A stretch of DNA of 64,000 nucleotides from Haemophilus parainfluenzae (GTDB lineage: Bacteria > Pseudomonadota > Gammaproteobacteria > Enterobacterales > Pasteurellaceae). Where the stretch lies: positions 1,612,001 to 1,676,000 of the forward strand of contig NZ_CP063121.1 of assembly GCF_014931415.1 (NCBI RefSeq), given 5' to 3'. The position numbers and the translations under genes are program-made. Of this stretch, positions 57,822-64,000 are shown piece after piece. Numbering within the stretch: the first letter of the stretch is position 1; each line of letters begins with the position of its first letter. The notes beneath the pieces are model-generated. The model saw nothing but the letters and a program-made list of their open reading frames with translations. It made no database searches and was not told where the DNA came from.

Positions 57822-58454
57822 TTATTCACACTTAATTTTTACTTTCTGCGCAAACAATACACCAAGAGAATCATCTTCATTTTTTTGAGATTTATCCAAT
57901 GATGAAGCGTAGGATTTAATTTTTTCATCGACATTAGGTTCTAGCACTTCTCCTTTGCAGTTTGCAGGAAGTGCTGAAAAATCAACCGCTCTTTTACCTA
58001 TTTCAGCATAACGCATTGCCACATAATAGGTACTGTCATAAGTCATCAGCGTAAATTCGTTATTTTGCAAAGCCTGTGGCTGTGCCAAAAGAAAATCAAA
58101 ATAATATTCCACCTCATTCCCTTTCACACGCATACCATAATTTTCAGGCTGTTTTTTATATTTAATTTTATGATTTTCTTTATCAAAGACATAGCTAAAG
58201 TAATGTTCATTCACAACGTTCGCCATGACTTCATCAACTAATTTCTGTTGGGCAGCCTTATCCCCTTTTGCCTGCTTCACATCATACAGGACAGCTGAAG
58301 AACTGGCTTCATCCAGTAACCACTGCGTCGAGAAACCAATTAATTGATTATCTTTCACTAAGGGTTTCGTTTGCATATCAATGAATGCGTGGGGATGCGC
58401 TAGTGCTGAAAAAGGCGAAATCAGCAATAATCCAAGAGGTAATTTTTTAAACAT
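57822..58454 (-). CDS. DUF1007 periplasmic protein, partner of the Ni/Co transporter
   Basis: 210 residues with a signal peptide (about 1-19). The mature N-terminus AHPHAFIDMQ holds the conserved His-x-His typical of DUF1007, probably a metal ligand. Only 2 bp separate it from the transporter, so the two act together. A perfect FNR box about 115 bp upstream could control this operon or the small RNA on the other strand. Confidence 0.87.
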   Translation of the reverse strand: MFKKLPLGLLLISPFSALAHPHAFIDMQTKPLVKDNQLIGFSTQWLLDEASSSAVLYDVKQAKGDKAAQQKLVDEVMANVVNEHYFSYVFDKENHKIKYKKQPENYGMRVKGNEVEYYFDFLLAQPQALQNNEFTLMTYDSTYYVAMRYAEIGKRAVDFSALPANCKGEVLEPNVDEKIKSYASSLDKSQKNEDDSLGVLFAQKVKIKCE

Positions 58455-58565
58455 AAATAAGAAAAAAGAGTGGCTAAATGATTGAATAGACAGATTTTAT
58501 CACAAGCAGTTCCCAATCAAAATCGAATAAAAATCAGTCTAAAAGTAAAAAATCCCATGATTTTA

Positions 58566-58579
58566 TTGATTTTTATCAA
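58566..58579. promoter_or_regulatory. Perfect FNR box
   Basis: TTGAT-TTTT-ATCAA, an exact match to the FNR consensus TTGAT-N4-ATCAA. Plus strand: -10 TATAAC at 58604-58609, so the box is centred near -42 (class II). Minus strand: a weaker TAGACT-type -10 lies at a comparable distance towards the DUF1007 gene. Confidence 0.75.
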
Positions 58580-58613
58580 AAAATGATTCATTCGCATTTC
58601 CCTTATAACTGAA

Positions 58614-58730
58614 ATTTATGTACTATCTGTTTCGTCAAGTGATTGCTTGATATTCATAAAGTTCCTAAATAAAATAATCATAAATATAGCTAAACTACTT
58701 TCCTACCACCCTGTATGGGTGGTTTTTTTT
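58614..58730 (+). ncRNA. fnrS: Candidate FNR-activated small RNA (FnrS-like)
   Basis: About 117 nt from the FNR-type start to a strong terminator (ACCACCC-TGTAT-GGGTGGT and eight T residues, 58705-58730). No meaningful ORF. The 5' part CGTCAAGTGATTGCTTGATATT can fold (TCAAG/CTTGA) and resembles the start of E. coli FnrS (CGTCAAGCGAT...) as I remember it, and E. coli FnrS is of similar size (122 nt). Two single-stranded TTCCT motifs (near 58661 and 58700) could pair with ribosome binding sites. In E. coli FnrS represses respiratory and oxidative genes during anaerobiosis. Identity needs alignment. Confidence 0.65.
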
Positions 58731-58802
58731 GCCTTTCAAATAGCTTATTCCCTAAACATCAAGTAAAATAACCGCACTTTTATTCATAACATCGAGAAAA
58801 TT

Positions 58803-60473
58803 ATGTCAACGCAATTTGTATATACGATGCACCGTGTCGGCAAAGTGGTGCCACCGAAGCGTCATATTTTGAAAGATATTTCTTTAAGCTTCTTCCCTGG
58901 TGCCAAAATCGGGGTGCTCGGCTTAAATGGTGCGGGTAAATCAACTCTTTTACGCATTATGGCTGGCGTGGATAAAGAGTTCGAAGGTGAAGCGCGTCCA
59001 CAACCAGGTATTAAAATTGGTTATCTTCCACAGGAACCAAAACTTGATCCGCAACAAACTGTCCGTGAAGCGGTAGAAGAAGCTGTTTCTGAAGTAAAAA
59101 ATGCACTGACTCGTTTAGATGAAGTTTATGCACTTTATGCGGATCCTGATGCGGATTTCGATAAACTAGCCGCAGAACAAGCAAACCTTGAAGCGATTAT
59201 TCAAGCACACGATGGACATAATTTAGATAACCAATTAGAGCGTGCTGCAGATGCATTACGTTTACCGGATTGGGATGCCAAAATCGAACATTTATCTGGT
59301 GGTGAACGTCGTCGTGTGGCGCTTTGTCGTTTATTGCTCGAAAAACCAGACATGCTCTTATTAGACGAACCAACCAACCACTTAGATGCGGAATCTGTGG
59401 CATGGTTAGAACGCTTCTTACATGACTACGAAGGTACTGTTGTGGCAATTACCCACGACCGTTACTTCTTAGATAACGTAGCAGGTTGGATCTTAGAGCT
59501 TGACCGTGGTGAAGGTATTCCTTGGGAAGGTAACTACTCTTCTTGGTTAGAGCAAAAAGAGAAACGCTTAGAGCAAGAACAAGCTGCTGAAAATGCGCGT
59601 CAAAAATCGATTGCGAAAGAATTAGAATGGGTACGCCAAAACCCTAAAGGTCGTCAAGCGAAAAGTAAAGCTCGTATGGCACGCTTTGATGAGTTGAACT
59701 CTGGCGAATACCAAAAACGTAACGAGACTAACGAACTCTTTATTCCACCTGGTCCACGTTTAGGTGATAAAGTGATTGAGGTAGAACATCTCACTAAATC
59801 TTACGGTGATCGCACTTTAATTGATGATTTATCATTCAGCATTCCAAAAGGTGCTATTGTGGGTATTATCGGAGCGAACGGTGCAGGTAAATCTACCCTA
59901 TTCCGTATGCTTTCAGGTCAAGAACAACCCGATAGCGGCTCAATTACAATGGGTGAAACCGTTGTGCTTGCTTCTGTGGATCAATTCCGTGATTCAATGG
60001 ATGACAAGAAAACCGTTTGGGAAGAAGTGTCTAACGGACAAGATGTTCTCACTATTGGTAACTTTGAAATTCCAAGCCGTGCGTATGTTGGACGATTTAA
60101 CTTCAAAGGCGTAGATCAACAAAAACGAGTGGGCGAATTATCAGGTGGTGAGCGTGGTCGTTTACACTTAGCTAAACTTCTACAACGTGGTGGTAACGTG
60201 CTGTTATTGGACGAACCGACCAATGATTTAGACGTTGAAACCTTACGTGCGTTAGAAAATGCGATCTTAGAATTCCCTGGTTGTGCAATGGTAATTTCCC
60301 ATGACCGTTGGTTCTTAGACCGTATTGCAACTCATATTTTAGATTACGGTGATGAAGGTAAAGTGACTTTCTATGAAGGTAACTTCTCTGACTACGAAGA
60401 GTGGAAAAAGAAAACCTTAGGTGAAGCCGCAACACAACCACATCGTATTAAATATAAGCGTATTGCAAAATAA
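58803..60473 (+). CDS. ettA: Energy-dependent translational throttle ABC-F protein EttA
   Basis: 556 residues with two ABC cassettes and no membrane domain. First Walker A GLNGAGKST (near 40-48) and signature LSGGERRRV; second Walker A GANGAGKST (near 360-368) and signature LSGGERGRL. A P-site tRNA-interaction linker lies between them. The start YTMHRVGKVVPPKR is typical of EttA. Gates the ribosome by ADP:ATP ratio. An uptake core lies at 58771-58779 upstream. Confidence 0.96.
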   Translation: MSTQFVYTMHRVGKVVPPKRHILKDISLSFFPGAKIGVLGLNGAGKSTLLRIMAGVDKEFEGEARPQPGIKIGYLPQEPKLDPQQTVREAVEEAVSEVKNALTRLDEVYALYADPDADFDKLAAEQANLEAIIQAHDGHNLDNQLERAADALRLPDWDAKIEHLSGGERRRVALCRLLLEKPDMLLLDEPTNHLDAESVAWLERFLHDYEGTVVAITHDRYFLDNVAGWILELDRGEGIPWEGNYSSWLEQKEKRLEQEQAAENARQKSIAKELEWVRQNPKGRQAKSKARMARFDELNSGEYQKRNETNELFIPPGPRLGDKVIEVEHLTKSYGDRTLIDDLSFSIPKGAIVGIIGANGAGKSTLFRMLSGQEQPDSGSITMGETVVLASVDQFRDSMDDKKTVWEEVSNGQDVLTIGNFEIPSRAYVGRFNFKGVDQQKRVGELSGGERGRLHLAKLLQRGGNVLLLDEPTNDLDVETLRALENAILEFPGCAMVISHDRWFLDRIATHILDYGDEGKVTFYEGNFSDYEEWKKKTLGEAATQPHRIKYKRIAK

Positions 60474-60528
60474 GAAATTAAAGTGCGCTCACTTTTGGCC
60501 GCACTTTCCTTTTACATCTGGAGTGATT

Positions 60529-60885
60529 ATGTTAGTTTATTTGCACATTGTTTGTGCATTTTTAAGTTTAGGATTATTGCTAATCCGTGGGGGAATGCAA
60601 TTAAGTGGGAAAAATTGGCGAGCGATTAAACTGCTAAAAATTTTACCGCACTTAGTTGATACACTTTTAATTGCTAGCGGCTTAACGATTTTCTTCTTGG
60701 TCGGTTACCAGTTACAAAGCTGGCTGGTCATGAAAATCATCATGCTTGTGCTTTATATCTTCTTCTCGGCTAAATATTTTAGTCGTAAAGCGGTCAATCC
60801 AAACAGTGCATTTCTGGCATTTGCCTTGTTAAGTTTCTTAGGTGCAATGTTCTTTGCTTACCAACCAAACTTTATGGAAGGCTAA
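60529..60885 (+). CDS. SirB2 family membrane protein
   Basis: 118 residues from MLVYLHIVCAFLS, preceded by GGAG. An upstream in-frame extension overlaps ettA and is rejected. Four membrane segments, SirB/SirB2 family (HI1253-like), with the typical KILPHLVDTLLIASG (near 40-54) and KIIMLVLYI segments. Function unknown. The ettA-sirB2 gap contains a decayed uptake-signal pair that can form a hairpin. Confidence 0.85.
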   Translation: MLVYLHIVCAFLSLGLLLIRGGMQLSGKNWRAIKLLKILPHLVDTLLIASGLTIFFLVGYQLQSWLVMKIIMLVLYIFFSAKYFSRKAVNPNSAFLAFALLSFLGAMFFAYQPNFMEG

Positions 60886-60890
60886 TTATG

Positions 60891-60924
60891 AAAAAATCCA
60901 TCTTCAATTGAAGATGGATTTTTT
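60891..60924. terminator. Perfect 17-bp-arm palindrome, bidirectional terminator
   Basis: Arm AAAAAATCCATCTTCAA and its exact complement with no loop bases between, U-tracts on both strands, between convergent sirB2 and yciH. Confidence 0.92.
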
Positions 60925-60934
60925 GTCTTATCTC

Positions 60935-61255
60935 TTAACCACCAGCTAATTTTACTTTAAACCCTTTTTGTTCTAAAAGTTGTTTAAGTAAATCGCGTTT
61001 TTCGCCTTGAATCTCAATATTGCCGTCTTTAACTGAACCACCACAACCACAACGTTTTTTAAGTTCAGCGGCTAATTTTTTTAATTCATCATCGGATAAA
61101 TCTAGCCCAGTAATCACTGAGACGCCCGCACCTTTTCGACCACTGGTCTGTTTTTGGATGCGAACCACACCATCACCCTTAGGGCGTTGTACCGGCTGCT
61201 TTTGCTCTTTAATTCGACCAACTTCGGTAGAATATACTAAAGTACTCTCAGTCAT
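60935..61255 (-). CDS. yciH: YciH, SUI1/eIF1-like translation factor
   Basis: 106 residues from MTESTLVYSTEVGR; this start matches E. coli YciH and lies 1 bp after the pyrF stop. SUI1-fold motifs VRIQKQTSGRKGAGVSVITG, CGCGGSVKDGNIEIQG and the C-terminal KGFKVKLAGG are present. YciH affects start-codon fidelity in E. coli. Last gene of lapA-lapB-pyrF-yciH. Confidence 0.94.
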   Translation of the reverse strand: MTESTLVYSTEVGRIKEQKQPVQRPKGDGVVRIQKQTSGRKGAGVSVITGLDLSDDELKKLAAELKKRCGCGGSVKDGNIEIQGEKRDLLKQLLEQKGFKVKLAGG

Positions 61256-61256
61256 A

Positions 61257-61949
61257 TTACTCAATTGATGCATTAATTGAACGAAGCACTTCTGCTGGAT
61301 TGTCAGCTTGAGTTATTGGGCGACCAATCACCAAATAATCAGAACCAGAACGAATAGCCGCAGCAGGAGTCATAACGCGGCGTTGATCACCAAAATCACT
61401 TCCAATTGGACGAATCCCCGGTGTGACTAATTTAAAATCAGGACCACAAGTATTACGTAAAATCTCCACTTCTTGTGGTGAACAAACAACTCCATCTAAT
61501 CCCGCACGCTGTGTTAAATGCGCAAGACGTAAAACATGTTCAAGCGGTGAAGAGTTAATACCGATTTGTAATAAATCCAAATCTTCCATACTGGTCAATA
61601 CCGTTACAGCAATTAATAGAGGCGCATCTTTTCCATAAGGTTCAAGAATTTTCTTTGCCTCTTCCATCATTTTCAGACCACCGCTAGCATGGACATCAAC
61701 CATCCATACCCCTAAATCAGCCGCAGAACGCACAGCTCTTGCCACAGTATTCGGAATATCATGAAATTTTAGGTCGAGGAAAACATCAAATTGACGCTCA
61801 TGTAATTGCTTAACGAAACTGGTTCCCAGTGTAGTAAACATTTCTTTACCCACTTTTAAACGGCATAAGCTTGGATCAATTTGATCCACGAGGGATAACG
61901 CTTGTGCTTCCGTTTCGTAATCCAATGCAACAATTACTTTGCTATTCAT
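61257..61949 (-). CDS. pyrF: Orotidine-5'-phosphate decarboxylase
   Basis: 230 residues, final step of UMP synthesis. The catalytic segment [14 protein letters not shown] (near 56-69; Lys/Asp tetrad) and phosphate-binding VTPGIRP (near 175-181) are present. It follows lapB by 21 bp. Pyrimidine gene embedded in an envelope-regulation operon, as in E. coli. Confidence 0.97.
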   Translation of the reverse strand: MNSKVIVALDYETEAQALSLVDQIDPSLCRLKVGKEMFTTLGTSFVKQLHERQFDVFLDLKFHDIPNTVARAVRSAADLGVWMVDVHASGGLKMMEEAKKILEPYGKDAPLLIAVTVLTSMEDLDLLQIGINSSPLEHVLRLAHLTQRAGLDGVVCSPQEVEILRNTCGPDFKLVTPGIRPIGSDFGDQRRVMTPAAAIRSGSDYLVIGRPITQADNPAEVLRSINASIE

Positions 61950-61970
61950 AATTTTACCTCACTGTGTCAA

Positions 61971-63149
61971 TTAATTATGTTCAGGTTTGATGGTTTCCCA
62001 CTGTTTGCAAGAAGGACAATTCCACATTAATTTATGGGTTTGATAACCGCAATTTGAGCAACGATAACCAAAGCCCTGCTTAATTCTCTCACCCACCATT
62101 TTATGTAGCAAAATTAAGCTCTCTTTACCTCGCCCTTCCTCAGCATCATCAATTTGGAATTGAATAAAACGGTGGAAAATAGAGGTACTTGGATGTTTTG
62201 TGAGTTGTTGATAAAGCTTTGATTGCGCTGCACTCTTGCCATCTTTCTCTTCAATCACGCTTACTAACATTAAATCTACTTTCGTATCGTTAATCTGCTG
62301 GCTGGCTCGAATCAAGAATAACTCAAAGTTATCTCTCTCTCCTAATTCATCATAACAATATTTGAGTGTTTTCAACACTTCTCCAATGTAAATTGGATTT
62401 TGATTAAGAATATTCTCCAAAAAATGAATGGCTTGACGGTAGTTTTTATCTGCCATTTCTAAATCAGCAAGAAGCATTGATGCTCTCACACTGGTTGGAG
62501 ATACATTCAACGCTTTTTGTAAAATACTACGTTTTTCAACCGCACTTTCAAGCTCACCACTTAAGGCATATTCACAATAACATTGTGCTAATTCCACATT
62601 ATTTTCTTTGGGTGAGATCTTGGCAAGCTTCTCTGCGATATTAACGGCTTTTTTCCATTCTTTTGTTTTTTGGTAAATCACCAAAAGCTGTTGCAGTGCA
62701 TTTTCAGCAAACTCTGGTTCATCCACCATAATAATGTAAAGCGCTTCAGCACGGTCATAAAAACCCACCGTCATGAAATCCTTAGCGAGTTGCTGTTTAG
62801 CTAATAATTTTTGTTCGAAAGAATAATTGGGACTACGATCGAGTGCTTGATGAATGCGTAAAGCACGATCCACCTCGCCTCGAGAACGGAAAAGGTTACC
62901 GAGCGTTAGCTCAGCTTCAAATTGAGAGTTGCTTTCAATTTCATTTTCTGTTTCTTGTTTTTGCAACATATCAAGAAACAAATCAACGGCCTTATCCGTT
63001 TGATTAGAAAGCAAAAAATTGACCCCCGTGACATAATCACGGGAGAGTTTATTACTCATATCTTCCTGATCTTTCTTGGCACTCCGATGCCCCATATACC
63101 AACCATAAGCGGCGGCTATTGGCAGAAGCAGAAAGAGTAATTCAAGCAT
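61971..63149 (-). CDS. lapB: LapB (YciM), TPR adaptor of LPS homeostasis
   Basis: 392 residues. An N-terminal membrane anchor (about 2-17) is followed by TPR repeats through most of the protein (VNFLLSNQTDKAVDLFLDML near 44-63) and a C-terminal rubredoxin-type metal site with C-X2-C pairs (RCSNCG and NCPSCK, about 357-378). LapB presents LpxC to FtsH for degradation. Start and lapA stop overlap as TAATG. An uptake core lies at 62540-62548. Confidence 0.95.
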   Translation of the reverse strand: MLELLFLLLPIAAAYGWYMGHRSAKKDQEDMSNKLSRDYVTGVNFLLSNQTDKAVDLFLDMLQKQETENEIESNSQFEAELTLGNLFRSRGEVDRALRIHQALDRSPNYSFEQKLLAKQQLAKDFMTVGFYDRAEALYIIMVDEPEFAENALQQLLVIYQKTKEWKKAVNIAEKLAKISPKENNVELAQCYCEYALSGELESAVEKRSILQKALNVSPTSVRASMLLADLEMADKNYRQAIHFLENILNQNPIYIGEVLKTLKYCYDELGERDNFELFLIRASQQINDTKVDLMLVSVIEEKDGKSAAQSKLYQQLTKHPSTSIFHRFIQFQIDDAEEGRGKESLILLHKMVGERIKQGFGYRCSNCGYQTHKLMWNCPSCKQWETIKPEHN

Positions 63150-63442
63150 TATACTGCCTTATCGCGAGTAGTCGTTAATTCGTTAATTTGTAATGTTTGA
63201 CGTTTAACTTGACGCGCTAACGACATATTTTTGAATTTTAATTTTAAGTAGAAAAATCCTGTAATTAACCAACCTAAAATTAATCCAAAACCAAATAAAA
63301 TGGCAACTAATGTTGAAAGTTGGAATTGGCTTTCAGCAACAATGTAGTTAAAGGTGATTACTTGATCATTATTTGCCCCTATAGTTACCGCAACAAGTAC
63401 GATAGCCAATACAATAATGAGCCCAAGAATATATTTAATCAT
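63149..63442 (-). CDS. lapA: LapA (YciS), DUF1049 membrane protein
   Basis: 97 residues from MIKYILGLIIV, behind AGGAGA; an upstream in-frame Met at 63502 lies in the terminator and is rejected. Two membrane segments (about 4-22 and 42-64) with a cytoplasmic basic coiled tail. Partner of LapB. One-base overlap with lapB. Confidence 0.93.
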   Translation of the reverse strand: MIKYILGLIIVLAIVLVAVTIGANNDQVITFNYIVAESQFQLSTLVAILFGFGLILGWLITGFFYLKLKFKNMSLARQVKRQTLQINELTTTRDKAV

Positions 63443-63490
63443 CACAATCTCCTTTGTTAAGAATAGGTTCATTATGCCAAAATTTGTAAT

Positions 63491-63518
63491 AAAAAACGAC
63501 ACCTAAGTGTCGTTTTAT
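63491..63518. terminator. ihfB terminator
   Basis: AAAACGACAC-CTAA-GTGTCGTTTT, 10-bp stem with A and T runs. Confidence 0.85.
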
Positions 63519-63535
63519 TGATATCGATTGAATGT

Positions 63536-63820
63536 TTAAGCAAAAACATTTACGCGATCTTTTAATTCTTTCCCCGCTTTAAAGTGCGGTACAGATTTCG
63601 CATCTAATTTTACAGAATCACCGGTTTTAGGATTACGGCCAACTCGTGGTTGACGATGGTGTAAAGAGAAGCTACCAAAACCACGAACTTCAATACGATT
63701 ACCCTCTTCTAAAGATTGTGCAATGAGTTCAAGAATATCCTTTACAATACCTTCTACTTCTTTTGCGGATAAAGTTGGGTGCTTTGTTGATAGATTTTCA
63801 ATTAGTTCAGATTTCGTCAT
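63536..63820 (-). CDS. ihfB: Integration host factor beta subunit
   Basis: 94 residues from [11 protein letters not shown], the length of E. coli IhfB; an in-frame TTG two codons earlier is rejected. DNABII fold with [22 protein letters not shown] (beta-arm region, about 46-67, intercalating Pro present). Bends DNA at specific sites with IhfA. Downstream of rpsA. An uptake core lies at 63582-63590. Confidence 0.96.
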   Translation of the reverse strand: MTKSELIENLSTKHPTLSAKEVEGIVKDILELIAQSLEEGNRIEVRGFGSFSLHHRQPRVGRNPKTGDSVKLDAKSVPHFKAGKELKDRVNVFA

Positions 63821-63933
63821 CGTCAACTCTCCTTTAAATTTATACTTAAACTTATTATTAAGACTTACAGGTAATGCATTAGTTCATAATAAATTACCGC
63901 TAAATCCTTGTTAATTATAGCTGGTAATAATAA

Positions 63934-63956
63934 GGCTGAGTCAATGACCCAGCCCT
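63934..63956 (-). terminator. rpsA terminator
   Basis: GGCTGAGTCA and TGACCCAGCC (one G-U pair) with a minus-strand tail TTATTATT. Confidence 0.7.
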
Positions 63957-63971
63957 ATTTATGTGAATTAA

Positions 63972-64000
63972 TTATTCACCTTTAGCCGCTTTGAAAGCTT
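63972..64000 (-). CDS. rpsA: 30S ribosomal protein S1, C-terminal end only
   Basis: The last residues AFKAAKGE and the stop are visible before the window edge. The sequence and the position upstream of ihfB are those of rpsA. Too short for more. Confidence 0.8.

Noticed and set aside
60421..60528. N-terminal extension of the SirB2 protein overlapping ettA
   Set aside because: It is out of frame with ettA but composed of shadow sequence; ATG 60529 has GGAG and gives a normal four-segment protein.

Overview
The window is a Pasteurellaceae chromosome segment, almost certainly genus Haemophilus. The Haemophilus-type DNA uptake signal core AAGTGCGGT (or its complement) occurs about 49 times by eye, roughly once per 1.3 kb, and many copies are paired head to head as terminators. 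Gene neighbourhoods match H. influenzae as I remember it: pyk-dnaB-alr-pgi, cysB-rluB-yciO, slyB-lipoprotein-yecM-argS, rpsA-ihfB-lapA-lapB-pyrF-yciH, mrp/metG and ettA-sirB2. Sucrose-6-phosphate hydrolase with fructokinase, cytX and a macAB-OMF pump point to an H. parainfluenzae-like species rather than H. influenzae itself (inference).

Layout. 0-9.7 kb: truncated glgB behind a malQ remnant and a CRP-type promoter, ycgN, glnS, then a MacA-MacB-outer membrane factor operon and a histidine phosphatase. 9.7-24 kb: housekeeping genes (mrp, metG, tehB, dapD, slyB, yecM, argS, smrB/prmB, an MFS protein, cysB, rluB, yciO). 23.8-31.4 kb: sucCD and sucAB on the minus strand, separated by plus-strand cytX. 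31.5-33 kb: a ComE1-type competence protein with an unusual Lys/Glu/Ala repeat domain, and yccA.

33.1-36.4 kb: a 3.3-kb unit with insertion-sequence ends and split IS3-family transposase remnants. It encloses an extracytoplasmic methionine sulfoxide repair operon (msrAB-ccdA-tlpA-like) with an ECF-sigma-like promoter. 36.5-48.5 kb: sfsA, a candidate Fur-controlled small RNA, tyrS, a sucrose module (fructokinase, scrB, MFS), pgi, alr, dnaB, pyk and a tRNA-Val(GAC).

48.6-56.8 kb: a TonB-dependent receptor, whose promoter carries Fur-like and PurR-like sites, next to a YddA/SbmA-type ABC transporter. A three-gene envelope/glycan operon (Wzx-like flippase, pyruvyltransferase-like protein, ElyC-like protein) and a nitroreductase follow. 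56.8-64 kb: an NiCoT/RcnA-like transporter with its DUF1007 partner, an intergenic region with a perfect FNR box and a candidate FnrS-like small RNA, ettA, sirB2, and the yciH-pyrF-lapB-lapA/ihfB/rpsA cluster.

Most promising signals: the IS-bounded Msr unit, the two small RNA candidates (Fur type near 37.3 kb, FNR type near 58.65 kb), the receptor plus YddA-type import pair with its odd promoter, and the repeat-expanded ComE1. All calls come from reading the sequence and from remembered families; no searches were run.
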